Shown: positions 1 to 8,828, counted from the first letter of the stretch. The stretch: 64,000 nucleotides of DNA from Solirubrobacterales bacterium (GCA_003132505.1 PKXY01000005.1:16555-80554); one strand, 5' to 3'. The notes: a model not told the origin generated them from the letters alone. Made by a program: numbers and translations.

Positions 1-663
1 CGCTTCCTGCGCCACAAGGACAAGGTCAAGGTGACGATCATGTTCCGCGGTCGCGAGGTCACGCACCCCGAGCGCGGCGTGCTGATCCTCGATCGTCTGG
101 CTGAGGAGCTGGCCGAGTACGCCGTAGTCGAGCAGCGCCCGCTGCATGACGGGCGCAACATGACAATGATGCTCGGGCCGTCCAAGGCGGTCCTTGCCGG
201 CCAGTTCGACAAGGTCGGCTCGAACGGCTCCGCTCCGCCCGAGGCTGAAGCCGCTGTCAGCCTTGGGGCAGTCGTGCCGGCGCAGAACGGCAGCCAGCCG
301 GCGGCGCCGCCCGCCTCGACCGCGCCCCCGCTTGCGCCGGCGCCGGACGCCGAGCCGGCCGATGGTGGAGAACTCGCACCCGTCGCGTCCGCCCAGGCCA
401 CAGCCGTCGCCGAGGCGCCGGCGGACGCCACGCCCGCTGCGCCAGAGCCCGTAGCCCAGCTCGAGCCCGAGGCGCCCCCCGTCCCGGCGAAGGCAAAGAC
501 GACCGCCAAGGCGAAGGTCGCGACCCCCGCGAAGGCGAAGGTCTCAGCCCCCGCGAAGGCGAAGGCAGCGGCGCCCGCGAAGCCAAAGGCAGCGGCAGCG
601 GCGAAGCCGAAGACAGCGGCCGACAAGCCCAAGCCGAAGCCGAAGCCCGCCGCCGGCTCCTGA
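1..663 (+). CDS. infC: Translation initiation factor IF-3, C-terminal part (5' end outside window), with long Ala/Pro/Lys tail
   Basis: The frame is open from base 1, so the true start lies upstream. The first ~55 residues are the IF-3 C-terminal domain: the 'MFRGRE' segment, then 'RLAEELAEYAVVEQRP', then 'GRNMTMMLGPSK', which matches the end of canonical IF-3. IF-3 binds the 30S subunit and checks initiator tRNA pairing. Canonical IF-3 stops about here. This protein continues for ~150 residues of low-complexity sequence, first Ala/Pro/Glu-rich and then a Lys-rich region with repeated PAKAK/PAKPK units ending in KPKPKPK. The tail is compositionally like histone H1-type linkers and could bind nucleic acid (inference). 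rpmI and rplT follow, as in most bacteria. The identification is firm; the tail's role is unknown. Confidence 0.93.
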   Translation, partial: RFLRHKDKVKVTIMFRGREVTHPERGVLILDRLAEELAEYAVVEQRPLHDGRNMTMMLGPSKAVLAGQFDKVGSNGSAPPEAEAAVSLGAVVPAQNGSQPAAPPASTAPPLAPAPDAEPADGGELAPVASAQATAVAEAPADATPAAPEPVAQLEPEAPPVPAKAKTTAKAKVATPAKAKVSAPAKAKAAAPAKPKAAAAAKPKTAADKPKPKPKPAAGS

Positions 664-670
664 GCGACCG

Positions 671-714
671 GTAGCGCCGCCAGCGCGGTCTCACGGCGCT
701 GGCGATGGCGCCAC
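671..714 (+). promoter_or_regulatory. Strong hairpin between infC and rpmI
   Basis: GCGCC+GCCAGCGC (674-686) pairs with GCGCTGGC (696-703) and GGCGC (707-711). This gives 13 G-C-rich base pairs with a 3-base bulge and a 9-base loop, and no T-run follows. It lies in the 75-base gap before rpmI. In other bacteria ribosomal protein L20 represses this operon through RNA structures here or upstream of infC, so an L20-type control site or an RNA processing signal is possible (inference). Confidence 0.5.
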
Positions 715-738
715 GTCTGCCATACTCCGCTGCTCGCG

Positions 739-936
739 ATGCCCAAGATGAAGAGCCATTCCGGCGCCAAGAAGCGCTTCAAGCTGACAGGCACCGGCAA
801 GGTCCGCGGCCGTCACGCCTTCACGAGCCACATCCTCGAGAAGAAGTCGGCAAAGCACAAGCGCTATCTCGGTCAGCCGGCCGCGATCTCTGACCACGAC
901 GCCCCGCGCGTCAAGAAGCTCCTGCGGAGCGGCTGA
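739..936 (+). CDS. rpmI: 50S ribosomal protein bL35
   Basis: 65 residues, the usual L35 size, highly basic. It begins [20 protein letters not shown], the family signature, and ends in the KKLLRSG tail. L35 is a small late-assembly protein of the large ribosomal subunit. The ATG at 739 gives exactly the conserved N-terminus. The stop codon shares its A with the rplT start (TGATG), so translation of the two is likely coupled. Confidence 0.97.
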   Translation: MPKMKSHSGAKKRFKLTGTGKVRGRHAFTSHILEKKSAKHKRYLGQPAAISDHDAPRVKKLLRSG

Positions 937-1295
937 TGACCCGCGTCAAGCGCTCGATCCACGCCAAGAAGAAGCGTCGCGCGACGCTCGAGCTGACCAA
1001 GGGCTTCCGCGGCGAGGCGCACTCGAACTACAAGCGCGCCAAGGAAGCGCTGATGAAGGCGGACGCCTACGCCTACCGCGATCGGCGCAACCGCAAGCGC
1101 GACTTCCGCCGGCTGTGGATCACCCGCATCAATGCCGCCGCGCGCGAGAATGGCATGTCCTACTCGCAGCTGATCCACGGCCTGCAGCTGGCCGAGATCG
1201 AGCTCGACCGCAAGGTCCTCGCCGACATCGCTGTGCGCGACCCCGAGACGTTCCGCCGATTTGTCGATGCTGCCCGCGGGGCGGCGGCTGCCTGA
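936..1295 (+). CDS. rplT: 50S ribosomal protein bL20
   Basis: 119 residues, normal for L20. The N-terminal basic arm ([15 protein letters not shown]) is followed by the globular part with the '[20 protein letters not shown]', '[21 protein letters not shown]' and 'YSQLIHGL' blocks. L20 binds 23S rRNA early in 50S assembly and, in studied bacteria, represses its own operon. It starts inside the rpmI stop codon. An intrinsic terminator closes the operon 28 bases downstream. Confidence 0.98.
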   Translation: MTRVKRSIHAKKKRRATLELTKGFRGEAHSNYKRAKEALMKADAYAYRDRRNRKRDFRRLWITRINAAARENGMSYSQLIHGLQLAEIELDRKVLADIAVRDPETFRRFVDAARGAAAA

Positions 1296-1323
1296 ACAAG
1301 GAAGCCGACCGCACTACCTCCCG

Positions 1324-1347
1324 GGCGCCGACACAGGCGCCTTTTTT
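1324..1347 (+). terminator. Intrinsic terminator after rplT
   Basis: GGCGCC (1324-1329) and GGCGCC (1336-1341) form a 6-bp stem with a 6-base loop, followed directly by TTTTTT. It separates the infC-rpmI-rplT operon from the methyltransferase gene starting 9 bases later. It is the clearest rho-independent terminator in the window. Confidence 0.85.
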
Positions 1348-1355
1348 ATGTCCTC

Positions 1356-2066
1356 ATGACGATCACTTCGAACACGAACCCGCACCTCAAGGAGATCCGC
1401 AAGCTCGGTCGCGCGAGCGCGCGGGCTAAGACGGGCCGCTTCGTCGCTGAGGGCGAGGATCTTTATGAGGCGGCTCACGCCGCCGGCAGGGAGCCGCTCT
1501 ACGCGCTCTGCGTTCCGGGTCTTGCGCGCGGTCGCGCAAACTTCCTCGAGGCCTCGTCGGCGGTCCTGAACCAAGCCTCGCGGCTTGGCTCAGGGACTCG
1601 CCTCCTTGGCGTATATGAGGAGCGATGGGGCGTGGTCGTTGGTCCGCTCGTGGTCGCGCTTTGGGCTGTCGGGGATCCCGGGAATGTTGGGACAATCGTT
1701 CGTGCGGCGCACGCGTTCGGCGCGTCGTCGGTTGCGCTGGGGCCGGGTTGCGCCGACCCGTATGGGCCCAAGGCCGTGCGCGCGTCGATGGGGGCGATTT
1801 TCTCGCTGCCGCTCGCGCGGGTCGAGAAGGTCGCCGAGCTGCCCGGACGCGTGATCGGCCTGACGCCCGGACATCATGCGCCGCTGCGCGGGCCGTTGCG
1901 CGATATCACGCTGCTGGTGGGCGGCGAGCGGGACGGGCTGCCCGCGGAGGTCCTCGGTGTCTGCGACGAGGTCCGCACGATTGCGCAGGCCGCGGGCGAG
2001 TCCTTGAACGTCGCGATGGCCGCCACGGTGGCGTTGTACGAGGCAACTAGGATGGCCACCAGATGA
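1356..2066 (+). CDS. TrmH/SpoU-family RNA 2'-O-methyltransferase
   Basis: 236 residues. The N-terminal part starts with 'NPHLKEIRKL', the typical opening of SpoU substrate-binding domains, and includes 'GRFVAEGEDLYEAA'. The C-terminal SPOUT fold has 'GNVGTIVRAAHAFGA' (SpoU motif 1), 'KAVRASMGAIFSLPL' (motif 2) and 'ESLNVAMAATVALYEATR' (motif 3), which form the trefoil knot holding SAM. Such enzymes methylate 2'-OH groups of rRNA or tRNA; the exact nucleotide cannot be told from sequence. The position between rplT and pheS is common for this family in Gram-positives. The stop overlaps the pheS start by 4 bases (ATGA). Confidence 0.88.
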   Translation: MTITSNTNPHLKEIRKLGRASARAKTGRFVAEGEDLYEAAHAAGREPLYALCVPGLARGRANFLEASSAVLNQASRLGSGTRLLGVYEERWGVVVGPLVVALWAVGDPGNVGTIVRAAHAFGASSVALGPGCADPYGPKAVRASMGAIFSLPLARVEKVAELPGRVIGLTPGHHAPLRGPLRDITLLVGGERDGLPAEVLGVCDEVRTIAQAAGESLNVAMAATVALYEATRMATR

Positions 2067-3109
2067 CTGCGCTTGACCGCATCGCCGAGCTTCAGCGCGA
2101 AGCCGAGGCGGCGATCGCCGGCGCAACCGACCCGAAGCAGCTCGAAGGGCTGCGCCTGCATTACCTCGGCCGCAAAAGCGAGCTCCCGATGCTGCTGCGC
2201 GGCGTCGGCTCGCTCGACCCCAGCCAGCGAGTGGCGGTTGGTTCCGCCGGAAACCAAACGCGCAAGCAGCTCGAGGCGATGATCTCGGCCCGCGAGGCCG
2301 AGCTCGCCGGAGGCGAGATCGGCGAGCGTTTAGATATAAGCCTGCCCGGCAGTCCACCGGCTCCGACCGGCCATCTACATCTGATCACCGAGACCCGGCG
2401 GGACATCGAGGACGTTTTCCTGGGCCTTGGCTTCTCGATCGCCGAAGGCCCGGAGGTCGAGCACGTCGAGTACAACTTCGACGCGCTGAACACCGACCTG
2501 ACGCATCCGTCACGGGCGCGTACGGACACGTTCTACATCGACGACGCAACGGTCCTGCGTGTGCACACCTCGCCGGTCCAGGTGCGCGCGATGATCGCGC
2601 AACCGCCGCCGCTCTACGTGATCGCTCCGGGACGCGTCTACCGACCCGACAATGACGCGACGCACACGCCGCAGTTCCACCAGATCGAGGGTCTGGCGGT
2701 GGACGACGGCGTGACCCTCGCCGACCTCAAGGGGACACTGCTCGCGTTCGCGCGCCAGATCTTCGGCGAAGACCGCGAAGTGCTGCTGCGCCCGCATTAC
2801 TTCCCCTTCACCGAGCCGAGCGTCGAGGTCGACGTGTCGTGCTTCAACTGCGCCTCAGGTTATCTGCGCGACGGCTCGCTCTGCCCGCTCTGCAAGGGAT
2901 CGGGTTGGCTCGAGGTGCTGGGCGCGGGGATGGTCGATCCGAACGTCTTCGCCTACGTGAAGGATTACGGCTACGACCCCGAGAGCGTCACCGGCTTCGC
3001 CTTCGGCATGGGAATCGAGCGGATCGCGATGCTCCGCCACGGTATTCCGGACCTGCGCCTCTACTTCGACAACGACCTGCGCTTCCTACGCCAGTTCGGA
3101 GCGCGCTGA
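2063..3109 (+). CDS. pheS: Phenylalanine-tRNA ligase alpha subunit
   Basis: 348 residues, normal length. It has an N-terminal coiled-coil arm, then the class II catalytic core: motif 2-like 'RVYRPDNDATHTPQFHQIEG', 'FPFTEPSVEVDV' and motif 3 'GFAFGMGIERIAMLRHGI'. A four-cysteine insert (CFNC...CPLC, followed by KGSGW) matches the CxxC/CxxC element seen in many bacterial PheS. With PheT it forms the (alpha-beta)2 enzyme charging tRNA-Phe. It overlaps the preceding gene by ATGA and pheT by the single A of TGATG, so translational coupling is likely. Confidence 0.98.
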   Translation: MTALDRIAELQREAEAAIAGATDPKQLEGLRLHYLGRKSELPMLLRGVGSLDPSQRVAVGSAGNQTRKQLEAMISAREAELAGGEIGERLDISLPGSPPAPTGHLHLITETRRDIEDVFLGLGFSIAEGPEVEHVEYNFDALNTDLTHPSRARTDTFYIDDATVLRVHTSPVQVRAMIAQPPPLYVIAPGRVYRPDNDATHTPQFHQIEGLAVDDGVTLADLKGTLLAFARQIFGEDREVLLRPHYFPFTEPSVEVDVSCFNCASGYLRDGSLCPLCKGSGWLEVLGAGMVDPNVFAYVKDYGYDPESVTGFAFGMGIERIAMLRHGIPDLRLYFDNDLRFLRQFGAR

Positions 3110-5514
3110 TGCTGGTCCCGGTCGAATGGCTGCGGGAGTACTGCGATCCGCCGCTCAGCACTGAGGAACTCGCCGCGCGGCTGACGCTGACCGGCACCAA
3201 GGACGAGCGGAGCTTCCGCTACGGAGCGAAAAAGCCCGACCACCTCGTCGTCGGCTTTGTTCGCTCCGTAGCTCAACACCCGAATGCAGACAGGTTGCGT
3301 GTTTGCACAGTCGATGTCGGGGAGGCGGAGCCCGTGACCATCGTCTGCGGGGCGCCGAACGTTGCGGCCGGGCAGACCGTCGCGGTCGCGCGGCCCGGGG
3401 CGGAGCTCCCGGACGGCCGCACGCTGACAGCCGCCAAGCTCCGCGGCATCGTCAGTGAAGGGATGATCCTGTCGGAGGACGAGCTCGCCCTGGGTAGCGA
3501 CCATTCGGGGATCCTCGTGCTGGCTCAAGGTCCTACTCCGGGAACCCCGCTGAGCGAGGTCCTCCCGAGCGGCACCGATGTGATCGAGTTCGAGATCACG
3601 CCGAATCGCCCCGACTGCCTCGGCATCTACGGCATTGCTCGCGAAGCGCACGCGAGTACTGCCGCGCCGCTCGCAGCGCCGCCCTGGAGCGATGATCCCG
3701 GGACGTTCTCCGGCGACGCCGGCGGCGTGAAGGTCACCGTCGAGTGTCCTGACCTCTGTCCGCGCTTCACCGCGCGCGTTTTCGATCAGGTCACGATCGG
3801 CGAGTCGCCGCTCTGGCTGAAGGCGCGGCTGCTCGCGGCGGGTATGCGGCCGATCTCCAACGTCGTCGACAGCACCAACTACGCGATGCTGCTCAGCGGC
3901 CAGCCGCTCCACGCGTTCGATCTCGACCGCGTCGCCGGGGCGGAGCTGACGATCCGACGGGCACGCGCCGGAGAGACGCTCGAGACGCTCGACGGCCAGG
4001 TGCGCGAGCTGGACTCCGACCTCGTCGTGATTGACGACGCGGATGGGCCGACCTCGATTGCGGCGATCATGGGCGGAGCGCGCTCCGAGGTATCCGACTC
4101 GACGACGCGCATCCTGCTCGAAGCGGCGAACTGGGACGGCGCGAACATCCAGCGCAGCGCGCTCCGCCTCGGCCTACGCAGCGAAGCGTCCGCGCGCTTC
4201 GAGAAGGGCCTCTCACCCGGCCAGACACTCGAGGCGCTGGCCGTCACGACAAAGCTCCTGATCGACCTCTGCGGCGCCCGCGTACTCCCTGGCACGATCG
4301 ACGTCGGCGGGCCGGGCCCCGACGCGCCGCAGCTGACCCTGCAGCCCGACCGCGTCAACCGGCTGCTCGGCAGCGAGATCCCGTCCGAGCGCTGCGAGGA
4401 GATCCTCGCCGCACTCGGGTTCGACGTGCTCGAGGTTGACGGCGCGCTCCGGGTGCACGTGCCCCATTTCCGCCGCCGCGATGTCACCCGCGAGGTCGAC
4501 CTGATCGAGGAGGTCGCGCGGATCGATGGCCTCGACCGCCTGCCGGCGACATTGCCGCCGCGCAACGGCGCTGCCGGCCTTCTCACCCAGCCACAGCGGC
4601 TGCGTCGTCTCGCCGAGGACGCGCTCGCCGCTCGCGGCCTCAGTGAGATCGTCGGCTGGAGCTTCGCCGATCCCGCGCTGCTCGACCGCTTGCGGCTGCC
4701 GGCCGGCGATCGGATGCGCAACGTCGTGACGATCGATAACCCGCTCTCGCAGTCGCTCTCGATCATGCGTCCGACGCTGCTTGCCTCGCTGCTCGACGCC
4801 GCCCGCTACAACGTCTCGCGCGATGTCGATGACGTGCGAATCTTCGAGTCCGGCACGGTCTACCGCGCTGCCGACGTGCTCGCCGACGAGCACCACGCGC
4901 TCGGCGTCCTGCTGACCGGCGCTGCCGCGCCGGCGTCGTGGCGTGGCGGCCCTCGCCATGAAGCGGATTTCTTCGCGGCCAAGGGGCTGCTCGAAGCGGT
5001 GCTGGGCATCGCCGGCGTGGAGTTCTCGCTCGAGCGCACCGACTGGGCATTTCTGTACCCGGGCCGCAGCGCCGCGGTCCTCGCCGGCGAACAGCGGCTC
5101 GGCTTCATCGGCGAGCTCCATCCCGGCGTGGCGGCGCTCTGGGAGCTCGGCGCGACCGCGGTCTGGGCGCTCGACCTCGGTCTCGTTGCCGGCGCGGCGG
5201 CGTCGACGACGGCCTACAAAGCATTCGCCAGCTTCCCGGCGCTGCGCGAGGACCTCGCCATCGTTGTGCCCGAGACGGTGGCCGTCGGCGACGTGATCGC
5301 GACCGTGCGCGCGGCCGGAGGACGTGATCTCGAGACGGTCGAGCTGTTCGACGTCTACGCCGGAGAGCAGGTCTTGCCAGGCCATGTCTCGCTCGCCCTG
5401 CACCTCGAGTTCCGCGCCGACGATCGCACGCTCACCGACGACGAAGTGGCAACCGAGCGCGCCGCGATCGCGAAGGCGCTCGCCGAACGCCACGGAGGTG
5501 AGCTCCGTGCCTAG
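3109..5514 (+). CDS. pheT: Phenylalanine-tRNA ligase beta subunit
   Basis: 801 residues from the ATG at 3109 (MLVPVEWLREYCDPPLS), the expected N-terminus and length. Domains in order: OB-fold tRNA-binding region (about 40-150), B3/B4 editing domain, B5 domain, the catalytic-like core and a C-terminal ferredoxin-fold anticodon-binding domain (about 710-801, 'FPALREDLAIVVPE'). The reading frame is open for 90 codons upstream of this start, but that stretch overlaps pheS and is not conserved. The argC start lies 8 bases inside its 3' end. Confidence 0.98.
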   Translation: MLVPVEWLREYCDPPLSTEELAARLTLTGTKDERSFRYGAKKPDHLVVGFVRSVAQHPNADRLRVCTVDVGEAEPVTIVCGAPNVAAGQTVAVARPGAELPDGRTLTAAKLRGIVSEGMILSEDELALGSDHSGILVLAQGPTPGTPLSEVLPSGTDVIEFEITPNRPDCLGIYGIAREAHASTAAPLAAPPWSDDPGTFSGDAGGVKVTVECPDLCPRFTARVFDQVTIGESPLWLKARLLAAGMRPISNVVDSTNYAMLLSGQPLHAFDLDRVAGAELTIRRARAGETLETLDGQVRELDSDLVVIDDADGPTSIAAIMGGARSEVSDSTTRILLEAANWDGANIQRSALRLGLRSEASARFEKGLSPGQTLEALAVTTKLLIDLCGARVLPGTIDVGGPGPDAPQLTLQPDRVNRLLGSEIPSERCEEILAALGFDVLEVDGALRVHVPHFRRRDVTREVDLIEEVARIDGLDRLPATLPPRNGAAGLLTQPQRLRRLAEDALAARGLSEIVGWSFADPALLDRLRLPAGDRMRNVVTIDNPLSQSLSIMRPTLLASLLDAARYNVSRDVDDVRIFESGTVYRAADVLADEHHALGVLLTGAAAPASWRGGPRHEADFFAAKGLLEAVLGIAGVEFSLERTDWAFLYPGRSAAVLAGEQRLGFIGELHPGVAALWELGATAVWALDLGLVAGAAASTTAYKAFASFPALREDLAIVVPETVAVGDVIATVRAAGGRDLETVELFDVYAGEQVLPGHVSLALHLEFRADDRTLTDDEVATERAAIAKALAERHGGELRA

Positions 5515-6502
5515 AGTGCTCATCGCCGGGGCTAGCGGCTACGCAGGGGCGCTGGCCGCGCGGTTGATCGATCGCCATCCTGACTTCGAGCTGGCTGCAA
5601 TCACCTCACGCAGCGAGGCGGGACGGCGGCTCTCGGACGTCTATCCGCACCACCGCGTGCCGCTCGTGATGGAGGAACTCGACCTCGAGCAACACGCCGC
5701 GGTCGATGCGGCGATCGTCGCCTACCCCCATGGAGCCGCGGCGCCCCTCGTCGCGGCCCTGATCGAGCGCGGAGTGCGCGTGATCGACCTTTCGGCTGAC
5801 TTTCGCCTGCGCGACGCGGCGACCTATGAGCGCTGGTACGTCACGCACGCTCATCCAGACCTGCTGGAACGCGCCGTTTACGGACTCACCGAACTGAATC
5901 GCGCGGCGATCGCCGACGCCCAGCTCGTTGCCTGTCCGGGATGTTTCCCGACCGCCGCCATCCTCGCGCTCGCCCCACTCGCCGAGGCCGGGCTGCTCGC
6001 CGACGTGGTGATCGACGCCAAGAGCGGCGCGTCGGGCGCAGGCCGCGGATTGCGGGAGGACACGCAGTTCGTCGCGGTCGACGAGAACGTCCGGCCCTAC
6101 GCGGTCGGCGAGCATCGCCACATGCCCGAGATCGATCAGGAACTCGCACGCCTCGGAGCGCCGATCATCGCCGCGTTCACGCCGCATCTTCTCCCGCTCG
6201 ACCAGGGTGAGCTGCTGTCCTGCTACGTCACTCCGTCCCGGCCGGTCGGCCAGAGCGAACTCGACCTGTGGTACGCCGATCGCTACGGATCGGAGCCCTT
6301 CATCGACCTCGTCGAGCGGCCGCCGGGAGTGCGCGACGTGCGCGAGACGAACGTCTGCGCGATCCACACCCACGCCGACGAGCGCACCGGCAAGGTCTTT
6401 GTCTTCGCCGCGATCGACAACCTCTGGAAGGGAACCTCCTCGCAGGCCGTAGCGAACCTCAACCTGATGTTCGGCTACGACGAAGGACGGGGGATCTCGT
6501 GA
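5507..6502 (+). CDS. argC: N-acetyl-gamma-glutamyl-phosphate reductase
   Basis: 331 residues. The third step of arginine synthesis: NADPH reduction of N-acetylglutamyl phosphate. It has the N-terminal dinucleotide-binding start (VLIAGASGYAGALAARL) and catalytic Cys146 in 'ACPGCFPTAAILAL'. The GTG at 5507 is chosen because it gives the usual N-terminus and has GGAGG 8 bases before it. The start lies 8 bases inside pheT, so the arg genes are probably expressed partly from the pheST promoter. A palindromic repeat follows directly after its stop. Confidence 0.96.
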   Translation: MPRVLIAGASGYAGALAARLIDRHPDFELAAITSRSEAGRRLSDVYPHHRVPLVMEELDLEQHAAVDAAIVAYPHGAAAPLVAALIERGVRVIDLSADFRLRDAATYERWYVTHAHPDLLERAVYGLTELNRAAIADAQLVACPGCFPTAAILALAPLAEAGLLADVVIDAKSGASGAGRGLREDTQFVAVDENVRPYAVGEHRHMPEIDQELARLGAPIIAAFTPHLLPLDQGELLSCYVTPSRPVGQSELDLWYADRYGSEPFIDLVERPPGVRDVRETNVCAIHTHADERTGKVFVFAAIDNLWKGTSSQAVANLNLMFGYDEGRGIS

Positions 6503-6547
6503 GGGCTGCGGGAGCCGCCCTTTGGGCGGCTTTCCTCGCCTGGCTTC
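6503..6547 (+). repeat. Palindromic dispersed repeat, copy A
   Basis: Begins at the base after the argC stop. The core is AGCCGCCC (6513-6520), TTT, GGGCGGCT (6524-6531), a perfect 8-bp hairpin, flanked on the left by GGGCTGCGGG and on the right by TCCTCGCCTGGCTTC. It is identical to copy C (57343) except for one base in 45. Related copies are at 8705 and 51778. Confidence 0.85.
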
Positions 6548-6605
6548 GGGTGCGCTGCGCGTCGCTCCGTTGGGGCGCTGCGTCGCGTTGTGGCGAGGCG
6601 TCGAC

Positions 6606-7844
6606 GTGAGCGTTTTCGACTCACGCTGGGTCGGGAGGCCGGACTTCGTCAGTGAGCTCGACCCTGGGTCGCTTCCGAGCGGCTTCGTCGCCGGCGGTGT
6701 CGCTGCCGGGCTAAAAGCCGACGGGGTTCTCGACGTTGGTGTGCTGATGTGCATGGCACCCAACGTTACGAGCGCCGCGCGGTTCTGCGATTCGGGCGTC
6801 TTGGCCGCGCCGGTTGTGCTGTGTCAAGCGGAATGCGACCTGCAGGCGATCCACGCCGTCGTCGCCAACTCCGGCAATGCCAACGCCGCGACGGGAGAGG
6901 CCGGGCTCGAGCAGGCGCGCCGCGTGCAGGTGGGGGCTGCGAACGCGCTCGGCTTCGAGCCGCGGCAGGTGGCCGTTGCCTCGACAGGCGTGATCGGCGT
7001 CCAGCTCCCAGGAGAGCAGATCGCGGATGCGCTGATGGGTGTCGGGTCAACGCTCGACGGCGGACATGCTGGCGACTTCGCGCTCGCCATACGGACGACC
7101 GACGCGATCGACAAGCACGCCGCGTGGTCGGTTGAGCTTCCAGGCGGGACGATAAGACTGAGCGCGCAAGCCAAGGGCGCCGGCATGATCGCGCCTCACT
7201 TCGCGACGATGCTGTGCTTTGTCGAGACCGACGCAGCGATCAGCGCGCAGCGCGCCGATCGGCTTCTCGCCGCGGCGTGCGAGCGTTCGTTTAACCGCAT
7301 CTCGGTCGACGGTCAGCTCTCGACCAACGACACCGCAGTCCTCCTCGCGAGCGGAGCGAGCGGCATCGAGATCGCCGCCGACAGTGCGGACGAGGAGCGC
7401 TTCGCGCAGGCGCTCGACGCGCTGCTGCGCCAGCTCGCGCTCCTGATGGTCAAGGACGGAGAGGGCGCCGCGCGAGTCGCGCGCATCCAGGTGACCGGCG
7501 GCGACCAAGACCAAGCCGAGGCCGTCGCAAAAGCGATCGCCAACTCACCCCTGGTCAAGACCGCCCTCTACGGCGGCGACCCAAACTGGGGCCGCATCGC
7601 CCAAGCCGTCGGCGCCACACTGCGCGGCACCGCCCCACTCAGTTTCGACATCAGGATCGAAGGCATCGCAGTCTGCGCGGCCGGCGCAGCAGTCGACTAC
7701 GACCCAGCCAAACTCGCCGACGCCGTGGCGCACGATGAGGTGGAGTACGAGGTCAAGCTTCCGGGCACTGGAAGCCTTGCCGAGTACTTCTTTTCCGACC
7801 TCTCCTACGGCTACGTGAAGATCAACGCGGAGTACACCACATGA
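6606..7844 (+). CDS. argJ: Bifunctional ornithine acetyltransferase / N-acetylglutamate synthase
   Basis: 412 residues from the GTG at 6606, which has GAGG 7 bases upstream. The longer open frame back to 6522 only translates the repeat. It recycles the acetyl group from N-acetylornithine to glutamate. The autoprocessing site is visible in 'KGAGMIAPHFATMLCF': the Thr of ATM, about residue 202, becomes the catalytic N-terminal residue of the beta chain. Also present are 'NDTAVLLASG' and 'YGGDPNWGRIAQAVG'. It may also make N-acetylglutamate from acetyl-CoA, as in other thermophile/actinobacterial ArgJ. It overlaps argB by ATGA. Confidence 0.96.
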   Translation: MSVFDSRWVGRPDFVSELDPGSLPSGFVAGGVAAGLKADGVLDVGVLMCMAPNVTSAARFCDSGVLAAPVVLCQAECDLQAIHAVVANSGNANAATGEAGLEQARRVQVGAANALGFEPRQVAVASTGVIGVQLPGEQIADALMGVGSTLDGGHAGDFALAIRTTDAIDKHAAWSVELPGGTIRLSAQAKGAGMIAPHFATMLCFVETDAAISAQRADRLLAAACERSFNRISVDGQLSTNDTAVLLASGASGIEIAADSADEERFAQALDALLRQLALLMVKDGEGAARVARIQVTGGDQDQAEAVAKAIANSPLVKTALYGGDPNWGRIAQAVGATLRGTAPLSFDIRIEGIAVCAAGAAVDYDPAKLADAVAHDEVEYEVKLPGTGSLAEYFFSDLSYGYVKINAEYTT

Positions 7845-8704
7845 GCTCTCGACGGACCCAGCCGAACGACGTAACGACACTGCTGGAGGCGCTGCCGTAT
7901 ATCCGCCAATTCCACGGCTCGACGGTTGTCATCAAATACGGCGGCGCGGCGATGGACGATCCGCAGCTGCGCGAGGACTTCGCGCGTGACGTCGTGCTGC
8001 TCAAGTACGTCGGCATGAACCCGATCGTCGTCCACGGCGGCGGCCCAGATATCACCGCCTACATGGAGCGCCTCGACATGCCTGTCGAGTTCGTCGGCGG
8101 CCTGCGCGTGTCCGACGAGGCGACGGTCGAGATCGCGAAGATGGTGCTGATCGGCAAGCTCAACACCGACATCGTGCTGCGGATCGGGCGCCACGGCCAG
8201 CCCGCCGTGGGGCTCTCGGGCGACGACGCTGGACTGCTGCTCTGCTCGCGGCGCACGGCTCCCGGCGGCAAGGACATCGGCTGGGTCGGCCAGGTCGACG
8301 CGGTCGATCCCGGCGTGATCAAGCACGTCGCCCTTGACTACATCCCCGTCGTGGCGGCGGTCGGCGCCGACGCTGACGGTAACTCCTACAACGTCAACGC
8401 GGACGAGGCGGCGGCGGCGATCGCCGTCGCCCTCGATGCAAAGCGGGCGATTTTCCTGACCGATGTGCGCGGCTGGCTGCGCGACCCTGCCGACGCCGAC
8501 AGCCTGATTTCGCAGGCCTCGGTCGCCGACGTCCTGCAGGCGCTGGCAGCGGTCGACGGCGGCATGCGCCCGAAGCTCGAGGCCTGCGTCGCAGCGGTCA
8601 AGGGCGGTGTCGGGGCCGCACAGATCATCGACGGACGCCTGCCGCACTCGCTCCTTCTGGAGCTGTTCACCGACGCCGGCAGGGGCACGCAGGTGACGCT
8701 ATGA
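7841..8704 (+). CDS. argB: Acetylglutamate kinase
   Basis: 287 residues. Phosphorylates N-acetylglutamate, usually the arginine-inhibited control step. Key motifs: 'VIKYGGAAMDD' (phosphate-binding Lys), 'PIVVHGGGPDI' (substrate-binding glycine loop), 'LSGDDAGLL' and 'YNVNADEAAAAIAVAL' near the ATP site, plus 'DGGMRPKLEACVAAVKGGV' at the C-terminal end. It starts within the argJ stop (ATGA). Repeat copy B begins at the base after its stop. Confidence 0.97.
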   Translation: MSSRRTQPNDVTTLLEALPYIRQFHGSTVVIKYGGAAMDDPQLREDFARDVVLLKYVGMNPIVVHGGGPDITAYMERLDMPVEFVGGLRVSDEATVEIAKMVLIGKLNTDIVLRIGRHGQPAVGLSGDDAGLLLCSRRTAPGGKDIGWVGQVDAVDPGVIKHVALDYIPVVAAVGADADGNSYNVNADEAAAAIAVALDAKRAIFLTDVRGWLRDPADADSLISQASVADVLQALAAVDGGMRPKLEACVAAVKGGVGAAQIIDGRLPHSLLLELFTDAGRGTQVTL

Positions 8705-8740
8705 GGCTGCGGGAGCCGGCTTCGCCGGCTGTCCTCGCTT
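8705..8740 (+). repeat. Palindromic dispersed repeat, copy B
   Basis: Begins at the base after the argB stop: GGCTGCGGG, then AGCCGGC (8714-8720), TTC, GCCGGCT (8724-8730), then GTCCTCGC. Compared with copies A and C the stem differs but stays perfectly paired (7 bp). That is compensatory change, which implies the hairpin itself is kept. Confidence 0.75.
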
Positions 8741-8755
8741 CGCACCTTATGTCGG

Positions 8756-8785
8756 TTGGTGGGGACGTTCTCGCGACACTATGTT
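8756..8785 (+). promoter_or_regulatory. Possible promoter before argD
   Basis: TTGGTG (8756-8761), an 18-base spacer, then TATGTT (8780-8785). It lies in the 124-base argB-argD gap downstream of repeat copy B and would restart transcription for argD-GNAT. Judged by eye only. Confidence 0.35.
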
Positions 8786-8828
8786 CGGTGGGTCGTGCGG
8801 CTGCGGGCGGGGGTGTGAGGTGAGTGTT

